Positions 41,596 to 50,833 of a stretch of DNA of 64,000 nucleotides are shown piece after piece. Under the pieces are notes generated by a model. That model worked only from the letters and a program-made list of their open reading frames with translations. It was not told the DNA's origin and made no database searches. Source of the DNA: JAVVEG01 sp032251455 (GTDB lineage Bacteria; Pseudomonadota; Gammaproteobacteria; Pseudomonadales; Pseudohongiellaceae); NCBI GenBank assembly GCA_032251455.1, contig JAVVEG010000008.1, positions 73,065 through 137,064 on the forward strand, in the 5' to 3' direction. The position numbers and the translations under genes are program-made. How positions within the stretch are numbered: position 1 is the stretch's first letter; the number at the start of each line of letters is the position of its first letter.

Positions 41596-42617
41596 TCATC
41601 TTCTCCACTGATTCTTACCAACTGCTTGCCGAAATTCCTGCCCCGCAACAACCCACGGAATAATTCCGGGGCATTGTGCAATCCTTCACCGATTGATTCC
41701 CGGTACTTAATTTTACCTGCCTTAACCCAGGCTCCCAGCTGCTCGGTCGCCTGTTGCCATTGATCCGTCCATTCAGTCACCACAAAGAAGCGGTGCTCCG
41801 GGACAGTATCCAACTGCTTCAGAATATGAAAAGGGGTTTCAGCACTGGCAATGTCTTTATCATTGTAGTTGGATACATAGCCACAGATTGGCACCCTGGC
41901 TCCCGGGTTCAGCAACGGGGCAACTGCTCTGGTCACCTCACCACCGACATTTTCAAAGTAAATATCAATGCCGTTGGGGCAGGCTTCTTTCAGTTTATCA
42001 GCCAGATTACCTGCCTTGTAATCAAGACATGCGTCAAAGCCCAGCTCATCCACCACATAGCTGCATTTTTCCGGTCCACCGGCAATACCTACCACCCTGA
42101 GCCCCTTGAGTCTGGCCAACTGCCCGACCACTGAACCCACAGCACCCGATGCAGCGGCAACCACAAGTGTTTCGCCAGCAACCGGTTTACCAACTTCAAA
42201 CAAGCCGAAATAGGCTGTTCTTCCAGGCATGCCAACCACCCCGAGATGAGCTGACAGCGTGCCATTGGCCAGGTCCACTTTCATCAGGCGTGGATCATCG
42301 GCATTGGCCACTATCAGTGATTGCCAGCCCATATGCGCCGTCAGATAGTCTCCTGCCTTGAATTTGTCGGAACGGGATTGCACGACAACGCCGGCTGATT
42401 CTCCAGTAATAACCTCACCAATATCCAATGGCTTGGCATAGGATTTCATGTCATTCATGCGACCACGCATATAGGGATCCAAAGAAAGCCAGATCACCTT
42501 GATCAGAATTTGCCCCTCTTCCAACGCAGGAACTTCCAGCTCCTCCAGCCTGAAACAACTGTCATCCGGTTCACCTACTGGTCTCTTTGCCAATACCATT
42601 CGTTGATTGATCATCAT
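41592..42617 (-). CDS. NADP-dependent MDR-family reductase (CurA-like)
   Basis: A 341-residue zinc-free medium-chain reductase of the prostaglandin reductase/CurA type. It has WLSLDPYMRGRMND near the start, GVVGMPGRTAYFGLFEVGKP, the nucleotide site VAAASGAVGSVVGQLARLKG, and DIYFENVGGEVTRAV. It reduces activated alkenes such as alpha,beta-unsaturated carbonyls with NADPH. ATG 42617 follows AAGGGGG. It is the first gene of a pair with the SDR at 40729. Confidence 0.94.
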   Translation of the reverse strand: MMINQRMVLAKRPVGEPDDSCFRLEELEVPALEEGQILIKVIWLSLDPYMRGRMNDMKSYAKPLDIGEVITGESAGVVVQSRSDKFKAGDYLTAHMGWQSLIVANADDPRLMKVDLANGTLSAHLGVVGMPGRTAYFGLFEVGKPVAGETLVVAAASGAVGSVVGQLARLKGLRVVGIAGGPEKCSYVVDELGFDACLDYKAGNLADKLKEACPNGIDIYFENVGGEVTRAVAPLLNPGARVPICGYVSNYNDKDIASAETPFHILKQLDTVPEHRFFVVTEWTDQWQQATEQLGAWVKAGKIKYRESIGEGLHNAPELFRGLLRGRNFGKQLVRISGEDE

Positions 42618-42811
42618 TGCCCCCTTCAAAGGAAATTACCTGCCCACAGGTCTGTTTAAAAACCATCAACACTAACCTGAGTAGGCATATACATGCAAAC
42701 CATGACTACGATAAGATCACAGCAAACTGATACTTGAGAATGGCTCATAACAACGCCAGTCTGTCGAACTCAGGTGCTGCAGCGAAAACGGGTATGACGG
42801 GAAGTTGACTT

Positions 42812-44332
42812 ATGCAACAACTCTTGCAACAACTCGGGCAACTGATTGATTGTCCATACAGATTTTTGACCACGTTTTACCCTGGCAGAATTGTCGGTGC
42901 TTGCCTGCTGTCCCTGGCCTCTATCGAACTCGCAGCCGGGCAAAGCAGCCAGGAGCTGGAGCTGCAGCAGGCTTTACAACTGTCCACTGACACCGCACTG
43001 CAACTGGCCCGACATGAAGCCGCCTTGGCACAGATACGCGACGATTTTGGTCCTTATGACCCCCGCATGATTGAACCACTGAATGATATGGCCGACCTCC
43101 TGATCGCAAACGAAGACTACGAGCGTGCATTGCAACTGCTGGATCAGCAACAGCAACTGCTTAAAATCAATTACGGTCTGTACAATCACCAACAGATCGC
43201 GATCATAGAAAAACAATTGACAACGCACTTCAAACAGCAGAAGTGGGCAGCTGTCGATTCCGATCTTAGCTACCTGAACTGGTTATACACCCGGGATTCA
43301 GTGCTGGATGTACCTGCCAGGCTGGAAGGCCTGTACAAATTGCGGGACTGGCGGCTGCTCACCCTGAACCATGATAACCGACGTCGTGAAGCCGAACATC
43401 TGCTGAGTATCAGAAAACTGTCCCAAAGCGCACTCGATATGGCAGAGCAGTTTTACGATGAACAGGACCCTGCATTGCTCAAGTACATTTATGGCGCAGC
43501 TCAGGCCGAGCTGAATATAGCCCTGGCCATTATTCTGACGAGTGATATCAGTCCGGACCTCATTACGATAACCGAAGGTATCCGTGCCAACACACTGAGC
43601 ACCTATCAAATTCGATCGATCAGCGATGTGGAAAGAGTCTATGGACCTCGAGCAACTTCTGTCATCAATCGCAGTTTCAAGGCCAATATGAACAGACATG
43701 CCAATTATCTTGAAAGAATTCGTGAATTCTATCAACAAAATGGCAATCAGGAAGCAGAAGCCATGGCCGTTCTGCTGCTGGGCGATGCCAGACTGATGGA
43801 AAATCAATATGAATACCAACCCATGAGGCTTACCAGCAACAACAGAGGGATGAGCAATATCGGCTTTGCCAGTAACCTTTACCGTGAAGCCATAGCGTTA
43901 CTGGAGGAGAGTGGGGTATCCAACGAGGCAATCGAGCAATATTTCTCTTGTCCGGTGTTGCTTCCAGCAAGTGAGTTTGAACCTGATTTCACTGCCAGTT
44001 CAGCGAGATGTCAACGCAACAATAACGAAGAATTTCTCGATCTGGGGATGATGCATCTCATGGTTGATTCGGTGCCCGGCCGGGTCGACGCGGACACTAC
44101 CGGGTTTGCCCGGGAATCTTTTAGCGATCTTGTTATCAGCACTGTGACATTCTCGGTCATGGCCAATGGGCAAGCCAACAGGATTGAGGTCATAAATGCC
44201 AGCCCGGATTCAGCCAGAAACCGCAGCCTCGCCAAATCCACCCTTGAGCGATTGCAGTTTCGACCCGCCCTGGAAAACGGCAGGGCTGTACGCTCGGAGA
44301 ATATCCGTCTGCAACTGGCTCTGCCTGACTAG
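42812..44332 (+). CDS. secreted protein with TPR-like helices and TonB-C-like end
   Basis: A 506-residue protein, not recognised as a named family. A hydrophobic leader (about 22-43, FYPGRIVGACLLSLASIELAAG) suggests export. Residues about 60-380 are helical with TPR-like spacing (MIEPLNDMADLLIANEDYERALQLLDQQ). The last 90 residues resemble a TonB C-terminal beta domain (DLVISTVTFSVMANGQANRIEVI, STLERLQFRPALENGRAVRS). Two Cys pairs sit near residues 387-402. It could be a periplasmic energy-transfer or scaffold protein. It is divergent from the CurA-like gene. Confidence 0.78.
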   Translation: MQQLLQQLGQLIDCPYRFLTTFYPGRIVGACLLSLASIELAAGQSSQELELQQALQLSTDTALQLARHEAALAQIRDDFGPYDPRMIEPLNDMADLLIANEDYERALQLLDQQQQLLKINYGLYNHQQIAIIEKQLTTHFKQQKWAAVDSDLSYLNWLYTRDSVLDVPARLEGLYKLRDWRLLTLNHDNRRREAEHLLSIRKLSQSALDMAEQFYDEQDPALLKYIYGAAQAELNIALAIILTSDISPDLITITEGIRANTLSTYQIRSISDVERVYGPRATSVINRSFKANMNRHANYLERIREFYQQNGNQEAEAMAVLLLGDARLMENQYEYQPMRLTSNNRGMSNIGFASNLYREAIALLEESGVSNEAIEQYFSCPVLLPASEFEPDFTASSARCQRNNNEEFLDLGMMHLMVDSVPGRVDADTTGFARESFSDLVISTVTFSVMANGQANRIEVINASPDSARNRSLAKSTLERLQFRPALENGRAVRSENIRLQLALPD

Positions 44333-44346
44333 AGAGTCTCCTGGAA

Positions 44347-45555
44347 TCAACGCCTTTTTTCCAGCACTACACCCGTCTCCAGAAGTGTATCAATGGCTTC
44401 CTCGGTCAAGCCATATTCCTGCAATATTTGCCGGCTGTGTTCGCCAAACCTTGGCGGTAAACTTCTTATTTGACCAGGGGTTCTTGAAAACTTGATTGGA
44501 ATTCCGGTCATCCGGTACCAGTCTTTCTCCACAAACATTTGCCGGTGCTGCGTGTGGGGGTGCTGAACTACCTGCTCCGTGTTGTAAATAGGCCCTGCCG
44601 GCAACCCGGCAGTCAACAATCTGTTGCAAAGCTCATTACCATCGAGCAGCATCAATCTTGATTCCAGCTCCGCTTTCAGGTCAGCCCTGTTTTTGACACG
44701 ATCAGCATTGGAGCGGAATCTGTCATCCTCCGTCAGTTTTTCTGCACCAATTTCCTGACACAGTTTGACGAAAGCACCGTTATTGCCTGCACCGATAAAG
44801 ATGTCGACTGTTCTGGTTCTGAAAGTGTCATAAGGGCTGATATTGGGATGTGCATTACCGGTTGCTACCGGAATCTTGCCCGACAGGCCGAAATTAACAA
44901 TATGAGGATGCATCAGGGATACAGCACAATCATACAAGGTCATGTCAATATACTGCCCTTGCCCTGAATGCGTTCTTTCCATCATCGCCATCAGGATGGC
45001 GATTGCCGAGTACAAGCCTGTACCCATGTCCACCATGGCGACCCCCAGGCGGGTTGGGGCACTGCCAGCCTCACCATTGACACTGAACCAGCCAGCCATA
45101 GCCTGGACGATTGCATCATAGCCAGGAAAACCGCCAAGAGGACCCTCTGCGCCAAACCCGCTGATCCGGCAATGAATGAGACGAGGGAATTTTTCCTGCA
45201 AGACCTCATGATAACCCAGCCCCCACTTCTCCATGGTTCCAGGTTTATAATTTTCAATCAGCACATCGGCATCTGCCAGCAAATTGAGCAATAGCTCTCT
45301 GCCCTCTGCCCTGGTCAAATCCAGCCCCATGGAGCGCTTATTCCGGTTCACTCCTATGAAATAAGCAGCATCTTCTGCGTGGAAAGGCGGCCCCCAATCC
45401 CGCACCTCATCCCCCTGTGGTGGTTCAATCTTGATTACCTCGGCACCATGGTCTGCAAGTACTTGTGTACAATAAGGGCCACCCAGCACTCTTGTTAAAT
45501 CAATGATGCGCTTTCCGGTTAAAGTGCTGAGGGTAATATCAGGCTGATCTGGCAT
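44347..45555 (-). CDS. CaiB/BaiF family III CoA-transferase
   Basis: A 402-residue type III CoA-transferase. It contains IIDLTRVLGGPYCTQVLADHGAEVIKIE, VNRNKRSMGLDLTRAEGRELL and a catalytic-Asp region in FPGYDAIVQAMAGW. ATG 45555 is preferred for its ribosome site; the longer frame would run into ubiC. It is a paralogue of the protein at 32365 but distinct in sequence. It follows ubiC in the same direction with 13 bp between, so co-transcription is likely though the functions are not obviously linked. Confidence 0.92.
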   Translation of the reverse strand: MPDQPDITLSTLTGKRIIDLTRVLGGPYCTQVLADHGAEVIKIEPPQGDEVRDWGPPFHAEDAAYFIGVNRNKRSMGLDLTRAEGRELLLNLLADADVLIENYKPGTMEKWGLGYHEVLQEKFPRLIHCRISGFGAEGPLGGFPGYDAIVQAMAGWFSVNGEAGSAPTRLGVAMVDMGTGLYSAIAILMAMMERTHSGQGQYIDMTLYDCAVSLMHPHIVNFGLSGKIPVATGNAHPNISPYDTFRTRTVDIFIGAGNNGAFVKLCQEIGAEKLTEDDRFRSNADRVKNRADLKAELESRLMLLDGNELCNRLLTAGLPAGPIYNTEQVVQHPHTQHRQMFVEKDWYRMTGIPIKFSRTPGQIRSLPPRFGEHSRQILQEYGLTEEAIDTLLETGVVLEKRR

Positions 45556-45568
45556 ATTTCCTATCCTT

Positions 45569-46144
45569 CTATCCATCCTGTTGACTGGCCAGCAGCAAGT
45601 CAGGGAGAAAAAACTCGGCAACCAGTACCGGTTTGTCGTGCAAATGAAACAGGGATCTCCTGCCCCAACCCCATCGGGTTCTGGTTATCTCCAACTGGCT
45701 GCGACTGAGGCAAGGGTTGGCAAACAGGAACTCCCCCAACGGTTTATCCTGCAACTTGCAGATTCTCCTCAATGAGCTGTCCAGGCTTGATACTGGCACC
45801 AGAGAATGCGCTGTCACCCAGGGTTGGCCTCTCCCAATCAGGGTTACTTTGCGTGACCACATGGCCTGCCTGCACAACACCTTGCCAAAACAGGAGATCA
45901 GGGTGGGAGATGTTTTCCAGTACCAGCATTGCTCTTCTACCCGCACCTTTAAATCATTGGCACTGAGCTGTTTCAGCCTCTGCGTTAAAGAACCGGGATC
46001 CAGCAACCAGTTTTTCCACTCAGCAGAAGGGCTTTGCAACAACCTTTTGATCGGCAACCACCGCAATGATGGATCAGTGCAATCTTGCACAACCTGATCC
46101 CAGGGGTTGCCATATGTACGATTCAGAAGAGCTTTATCTTTCAA
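45569..46144 (-). CDS. ubiC: chorismate lyase UbiC
   Basis: A 191-residue protein matching UbiC, which converts chorismate to 4-hydroxybenzoate and pyruvate, the first step of ubiquinone synthesis. Features are a WL-rich N-terminal helix (WLPIKRLLQSPSAEWKNWLLDPGSLTQRL), RQAMWSRKVTLIGRGQPWVTAHSLVP with the conserved Arg, and LGEFLFANP. Usually ubiA follows; here a CoA-transferase does. It lies near phoB as in Pseudomonas. Confidence 0.93.
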   Translation of the reverse strand: MKDKALLNRTYGNPWDQVVQDCTDPSLRWLPIKRLLQSPSAEWKNWLLDPGSLTQRLKQLSANDLKVRVEEQCWYWKTSPTLISCFGKVLCRQAMWSRKVTLIGRGQPWVTAHSLVPVSSLDSSLRRICKLQDKPLGEFLFANPCLSRSQLEITRTRWGWGRRSLFHLHDKPVLVAEFFLPDLLLASQQDG

Positions 46145-46159
46145 TCAGCCTTCTCACAT

Positions 46160-46203
46160 AAAAAAGAAAACCCCCTGGTCAGCGAATACCAACAAGGGGG
46201 TGG
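46160..46203 (-). terminator. terminator downstream of the OmpA-like gene
   Basis: On the minus strand ACCCCCTTG pairs across a 14-nt loop with CAGGGGGT and is followed by TTTCTTTTTT. It lies between the OmpA-like gene and ubiC. Confidence 0.8.
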
Positions 46204-46272
46204 GTTATGATACCCCTGACTACAAGCCATTTAGACTACTAGCCACTTGGAAAAACTACACACCAAATGCCT

Positions 46273-47349
46273 TTATCTGGTTTGAGGCCTTTGCAATGTG
46301 GCCGTGATAACACCTTCTACCCGCCTGTTCCTGGCGCGCCCGGCAGGAGTATCATTAGTATCTCTTGGTCTGGACTCACCATAACCGGTTACGGTGATCC
46401 GGCCAGGCTCAATACCAAACTGCTGCACCAGTACCTGACGAACAGCACTGACTCGGCGTTGAGACAGATCCCGATTGTACTCTTCCGAACCTACAGAGTC
46501 AGTATGACCTTCCAGATTAGCTACTGTATCAGTATAGGTTCTCAGAAAATCGGCCACCCGACGAATTTCGGCCAGATATTCTTGCTTTACTTCTGAGCGA
46601 TCAAAATCGAATTGTACATCCAGCTCGATTCTTTCGACCTCTTCCAGCATGATGGAACAACCACGTGCATCTACCTGATGATTCCTGGGTGTATCAGGAC
46701 AGGCATCCTGGCCATCCGGCACCCCGTCACCATCACTATCAACAATGGCAGCCACAGCTGTTGGGGTGGAGGTGGAGGCAGGGGTGGAGGCAGGAGCAGC
46801 CGAAGCTTCAACTCTTGAACGCGACGCTGGTTTACCAAAATTGAATACCAGTGCTGTTTCAAAACTGGTATCACTGGTACTGTCATCGAAACCATGGAAA
46901 ACCCTGAAGCCCGTGCGCCACTCAAATCTCTCACTCAGCTTGTACTTGAGACCCAGACCGATACCGGCCAATGTTTCCTGATCATCCTTGAATTCATTAT
47001 GCCCCAGACCGGTAACCAGAAAAGGAGTCAACAGGCCATTGCGAGAGCGCCAGTTGAAATCATAAATAAAATCCAGTCGATAATGATCCAGATCCTCATT
47101 GAGGCTGGATGTATTGAGATTGAATTGACCGTAGTTGATTTCGGTACTCCAGTTGTCAGTAATCCCGTAGCCAATACCCAGGTTGAACGAGGTATCATTG
47201 GTATCACGGATCGAGCTGTTGAAATCGAGCCATTGCAGGCCAGGGGCAATATAAAACTGCCCCTCATCAGCTGCCAGCGATTGCCAGGGCAATATCATCG
47301 CGCCGAGCAATACGAGTTTGTGTGAAAACTTAAACAGTTTCATATACAT
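46273..47349 (-). CDS. OmpA-family outer-membrane protein with TSP3-type calcium repeat
   Basis: A 358-residue porin-like protein. It has a signal peptide (KLVLLGAMILPWQSLAA), an eight-stranded barrel-like N-terminal domain (to about 175), an Ala/Pro/Ser/Thr-rich hinge and a calcium-binding segment DSDGDGVPDGQDACPDTP. The C-terminal OmpA peptidoglycan-binding domain follows (about 240-352, LEGHTDSVGSEEYNRDLSQRR with the conserved Asp and Arg). It anchors the outer membrane to the wall, similar to OprF. Start may be ATG 47349 or 47343. A terminator follows. Confidence 0.94.
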   Translation of the reverse strand: MYMKLFKFSHKLVLLGAMILPWQSLAADEGQFYIAPGLQWLDFNSSIRDTNDTSFNLGIGYGITDNWSTEINYGQFNLNTSSLNEDLDHYRLDFIYDFNWRSRNGLLTPFLVTGLGHNEFKDDQETLAGIGLGLKYKLSERFEWRTGFRVFHGFDDSTSDTSFETALVFNFGKPASRSRVEASAAPASTPASTSTPTAVAAIVDSDGDGVPDGQDACPDTPRNHQVDARGCSIMLEEVERIELDVQFDFDRSEVKQEYLAEIRRVADFLRTYTDTVANLEGHTDSVGSEEYNRDLSQRRVSAVRQVLVQQFGIEPGRITVTGYGESRPRDTNDTPAGRARNRRVEGVITATLQRPQTR

Positions 47350-47465
47350 ACACTTTCCTTGAGTCCTTTTGCGGTTATCGCGCGGTATTATACCCCATTG
47401 CTGTATCGGAAAAGCACTGTCTGCAATAGCTGATCAGTACAACGACATCAACGCGAGCAGTATGC

Positions 47466-47481
47466 GTGTCAATAATGACAC
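47466..47481. promoter_or_regulatory. inverted repeat GTGTCA-N4-TGACAC
   Basis: A perfect 6-bp-arm palindrome about 120 bp upstream of the OmpA-like start and 230 bp upstream of phoB. A related imperfect TGTCA/TGACG pair lies at 47665-47676. The regulator is unknown. Confidence 0.45.
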
Positions 47482-47627
47482 TGTCTTGCAAGGAAATTGG
47501 CATCGTTCTGGTAAATTCTGGCCAAATTATGTCCCGCCTTGAATATACCCAAAAACATCAGCAAGGAGACTTATTCAGGGATTTCTAACACTCATACACA
47601 ATGTAGGCTTGACAGAGGGCTATATCT

Positions 47628-47646
47628 CTGTCACGAAAATGTAATA
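47628..47646 (+). promoter_or_regulatory. Pho-box-like site upstream of phoB
   Basis: CTGTCACGAAAATGTAATA holds two half-sites 11 bp apart (CTGTCAC, ATGTAAT), close to the PhoB consensus CTGTCAT-N4-CTGTCAT. A -10-like TTAAAT follows at 47656, the usual distance for PhoB-activated promoters. Autoregulation of phoB is expected. Confidence 0.65.
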
Positions 47647-47699
47647 TAAGATTGCTTAAATACGTGTCAATGACGTTATCTCTTATTGGTAAACCAAAC

Positions 47700-48410
47700 A
47701 TGAAAGACACTACCATTCTGATCGTTGATGATGAACCCGCCATCCGGGATATGATTGGCATAGCACTGGATACGGCCGGCTTCAACAGCCTCAATGCCGA
47801 GACTGCACACCAGGCCCATGTCAATGTCATCGACCAGCGCCCTGATCTGATTCTTCTTGACTGGATGTTGCCGGGCGGGAGCGGCATTGAGCTGGCCAGG
47901 AGACTCAAGCGCGATGAACTTACTGCAGGCATCCCAATTATCATGCTGACTGCGAAAACAAGTGAGGACAACAAGGTTCAAGGCCTCGACATCGGTGTGG
48001 ATGATTATGTCACCAAACCATTCTCACCGCGGGAACTGGTAGCAAGAATAAAGGCCGTTCTCAGGCGCAGCAATGGCGCTCAGCAGGATAAGCCGCTGCG
48101 CGTTTTTGACCTTGAACTGGATCCGGCCAGCCATCGGATCATGATTGACGAAACACCTGTCGATATAGGCCCCACCGAATTCAGGTTGCTCAGTTTCTTC
48201 ATGTCCCATCCGGAAAAGGTGTTCACCCGTGACCATATTCAGGATCAGGTTTGGGGAGCCAATGTATACCTTGAAGAACGCACCGTTGATGTGCATATTG
48301 GACGTTTGCGCAAGGCGCTGAATGCATCGAACAATACCGGGATAGATTATGCCGGTCTCATTCAGACTGTCCGGGGCACAGGTTACCGTTTTTCGACCCG
48401 CCCAGGCTGA
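47700..48410 (+). CDS. phoB: phosphate response regulator PhoB
   Basis: A 236-residue OmpR-family response regulator. The receiver has acidic D10/D11, phospho-acceptor D54 (LILLDWMLPG), a conserved Thr and K105 (YVTKPFSP). The C-terminal winged helix contains DIGPTEFRLLSFFMSHPEKV and VWGANVYLEERTVDVHIGRL. The start at 47700 is the family start; the upstream frame extends through the promoter and is rejected. It activates the Pho regulon at Pho boxes when phosphorylated by PhoR. phoR follows after 85 bp. Confidence 0.96.
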   Translation: MKDTTILIVDDEPAIRDMIGIALDTAGFNSLNAETAHQAHVNVIDQRPDLILLDWMLPGGSGIELARRLKRDELTAGIPIIMLTAKTSEDNKVQGLDIGVDDYVTKPFSPRELVARIKAVLRRSNGAQQDKPLRVFDLELDPASHRIMIDETPVDIGPTEFRLLSFFMSHPEKVFTRDHIQDQVWGANVYLEERTVDVHIGRLRKALNASNNTGIDYAGLIQTVRGTGYRFSTRPG

Positions 48411-48495
48411 ATCCACAGTCTGGCACCAGCATTTCAATTCGATACGCTTTTGGCTATATTGCTTATCCAAATGATTTCATTAATGGATATCTGCT

Positions 48496-49842
48496 TTGTT
48501 TCGTGACTGGCGCTCCGCTATCAAATGGCTGTTGTTGGCATTTTCCCTTCTGGTGATCCTGGGCCTGCTGCTGGGCGAACTGGCTGCTGTACTTGCCCTT
48601 GGAATGGGGGCGTACATCATCTACACCCTGTTCCAGTTACGACGCCTGCATCGGTGGTTAAGTACCGGACAATCCGTATCGCGCGCACCTCCCCCGGAAA
48701 CCTTTGGCTTGTGGGGATTCATCTATGATGGCATCTACCACATACAGCGCAGAGAGAGAAAGGCACTGGAGCACCTGAAAAACATCATTGACAAGGCTCA
48801 GGACTCTACTGCCGCACTTGAAATTGCCGTAGTGATGATCGACAGCAAAGGACGACTTGAGTGGTGGAATCCAGCGGCAGAGAAACTGCTTGGCCTTATT
48901 ACGCCAAAAGACAAAAACCAGCTGTTGACCAACCTTATCAGAGAGCCCAGATTTCTGGATTACTTCCAAAAAGAAACCTATGTAACGCCGCTGCAACTAC
49001 CCTCCCCGGTAGACAACAGGCTGATGCTGGAGTACCAGATTACCCGGTTTGGAGAAGGCGAACGCCTGATACTGATTAGAGATATTTCCCAGTTACATCG
49101 TCTGGAAATGATGCGCAAGGATTTTGTAGCAAACGTTTCGCATGAGTTGCGCACACCGATTACCGTCATTACCGGTTACCTGGAAACCCTGCTTGATCAA
49201 AAGGAAAGTATTGCTTCTCGCTGGATAAAACCAATTGAGCAAATGTATCAACAATCTCGCCGAATGGAAAACATCATCAGAGACCTGCTTACCTTGTCGC
49301 AGCTCGAAACCAAATCTGTGTCACGCCAACAAACAAGCATTTCTGTTGCTTCATTTCTTCGCGAAATCAAAACCGATGCTGAACAACTGTTTCCAGAAAA
49401 AAATCACAGAATCAACATTGAATGTGAGGATGACTGTGAGCTGGCGGGCAATATCAGCGAGCTTTACAGCGCAATATCAAATCTCGTGTTCAATGCAGCC
49501 AAGTACACACAAAATGAAGGCCTTATCATCTTGCGCTGCATTCCAGCAGGCAATCCACCCACAATCGAAGTAATTGACAATGGACCAGGCATTGCAGCTC
49601 ATCATATCCCCCGTTTGACCGAACGTTTTTATCGCGTCGATGAAAGCCGTTCAACAGATACCGGAGGAACCGGGCTTGGTCTGGCCATTGTCAAGCATGT
49701 CCTGGCAAGACACAGTGCAAACCTGGTAATTGCCAGCACACTGGGGAAAGGCAGTCATTTCACCTGTCAGTTTCCCGCTGAGCGTTTGCATCCTGCCAGG
49801 AGAGAAAACAAGATTGCACAAAAATCAGCAAGCATTCAATAA
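48496..49842 (+). CDS. phoR: phosphate sensor histidine kinase PhoR
   Basis: A 448-residue PhoR. Two N-terminal membrane helices (about 10-26 and 28-46) are followed by a charged linker, a PAS domain (about 105-200), the phospho-acceptor H217 (NVSHELRTPITV), and the ATP-binding domain with N, G1 (IEVIDNGPGIA) and G2 (GTGLGLAIV) boxes. The start is a TTG at 48496, chosen because the sequence from there aligns with E. coli PhoR; no in-frame ATG gives the first helix. It lacks a large periplasmic domain, as usual for PhoR. It converges on phoU. Confidence 0.95.
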   Translation: MFRDWRSAIKWLLLAFSLLVILGLLLGELAAVLALGMGAYIIYTLFQLRRLHRWLSTGQSVSRAPPPETFGLWGFIYDGIYHIQRRERKALEHLKNIIDKAQDSTAALEIAVVMIDSKGRLEWWNPAAEKLLGLITPKDKNQLLTNLIREPRFLDYFQKETYVTPLQLPSPVDNRLMLEYQITRFGEGERLILIRDISQLHRLEMMRKDFVANVSHELRTPITVITGYLETLLDQKESIASRWIKPIEQMYQQSRRMENIIRDLLTLSQLETKSVSRQQTSISVASFLREIKTDAEQLFPEKNHRINIECEDDCELAGNISELYSAISNLVFNAAKYTQNEGLIILRCIPAGNPPTIEVIDNGPGIAAHHIPRLTERFYRVDESRSTDTGGTGLGLAIVKHVLARHSANLVIASTLGKGSHFTCQFPAERLHPARRENKIAQKSASIQ

Positions 49843-49853
49843 AACAATAGTGG

Positions 49854-50576
49854 CTACTCAGCCTTCACTTGTTCTTCCATGCTGGTTAATCCGACATGAC
49901 GCACATCAGTACCCAAGACCATATAAACCACATGCTCAGCGATATTCTTGGCATGGTCGCCAGCCCGTTCTAATGCACGCAATGCCCAGATTATATTCAA
50001 GACTCGTGAAATGCTGCGAGGGTCTTCCATCATATAAGTCATCATTTCCCGCATGGCACTTCCATATTCCATATCCACGTTGACATCTTCTTTGGCTACA
50101 GCCAGGGCAGCATCTACATCGTACCTGGCAAAGGCATCCAGAGCCATGTGCACCATCTTGCGGACTCTTTCCCCAATATGTCTTATTTCAACATACCCTT
50201 TTGAAGACTCACCTTGTTCGGTAAGCTCAATTGCCAATCGAGCTATTTTTGCCGACTCATCACCTATCCGTTCAAGATCATTGACAACCTTGATGATACC
50301 AATAACCAGTCTGAGATCACTGGCGGCAGGTTGTCTGCGGGCCAGTATCCGATTACAGCTTTCATCAATTTGAACTTCCATGTCATTGACGGTGGCATCG
50401 TTATCACGTACATGTTGACCCAAACCACTATCCGCATTGATGATTGCCATGATGGCATTGCTGATCTGATTCTCAACCAGCCCTCCCATCTCCAGCATAC
50501 TGCTGCGAATTTCTTCCAGTTCAACGTTAAACTGCTGCGAAATATGATGTCTGTGTATACCTGCTTCTGTCTTCAT
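49854..50576 (-). CDS. phoU: phosphate signalling protein PhoU
   Basis: A 240-residue PhoU with the two three-helix bundles and metal-binding acidic motifs: NDMEVQIDESCNRILARRQP, ARDLR-type RLVIGIIKVVNDLERIGDES in the first and IIWALRALERAGDHAKNIAEHVVY in the second repeat. It links the Pst transporter to PhoR inhibition. ATG 50576 follows GAGGAAAG. It is convergent with phoR and divergent from ppk; no pst genes lie beside it, which is unusual compared with E. coli. Confidence 0.95.
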   Translation of the reverse strand: MKTEAGIHRHHISQQFNVELEEIRSSMLEMGGLVENQISNAIMAIINADSGLGQHVRDNDATVNDMEVQIDESCNRILARRQPAASDLRLVIGIIKVVNDLERIGDESAKIARLAIELTEQGESSKGYVEIRHIGERVRKMVHMALDAFARYDVDAALAVAKEDVNVDMEYGSAMREMMTYMMEDPRSISRVLNIIWALRALERAGDHAKNIAEHVVYMVLGTDVRHVGLTSMEEQVKAE

Positions 50577-50656
50577 CGCAACTTTCCTCAAAAAAGCCAT
50601 GATTGCATTTTATTCATCCAGCCCCATCGCACAAAGGGAACACCCTATCAATCAAA

Positions 50657-50676
50657 CGTGACAAAAAAATGACATT
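50657..50676. promoter_or_regulatory. Pho-box-like site in the phoU/ppk divergent gap
   Basis: TGACA at 50659 and again at 50670, exactly 11 bp apart. On the minus strand this reads as two TGTCA half-sites separated as in a Pho box. It lies 81 bp upstream of phoU and about 160 bp from ppk, and may serve either gene. Confidence 0.6.
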
Positions 50677-50833
50677 GTAGCAACTGCCTCTGGCAGCTGA
50701 TATGCTATTAAGCGCCCTGTATGTCTGGAGACAGAATAACATAAAAATTCTGTTTTATTTGAGACACATATCGTTTTTATTCAAAGAGTCTGGCCAATAT
50801 TCGGCTCGGTCTTGGTGACACACTGCGGATTTT

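Larger units (their letters stand above)
47350..47699. other. 350-bp intergenic region between ompA-like gene and phoB
   Basis: It contains leftward control DNA for the OmpA-like gene, a perfect GTGTCA-N4-TGACAC inverted repeat at 47466-47481, and a Pho-box-like site at 47628 before phoB. No ORF with a credible ribosome site was seen, and no RNA gene was recognised. Confidence 0.6.
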
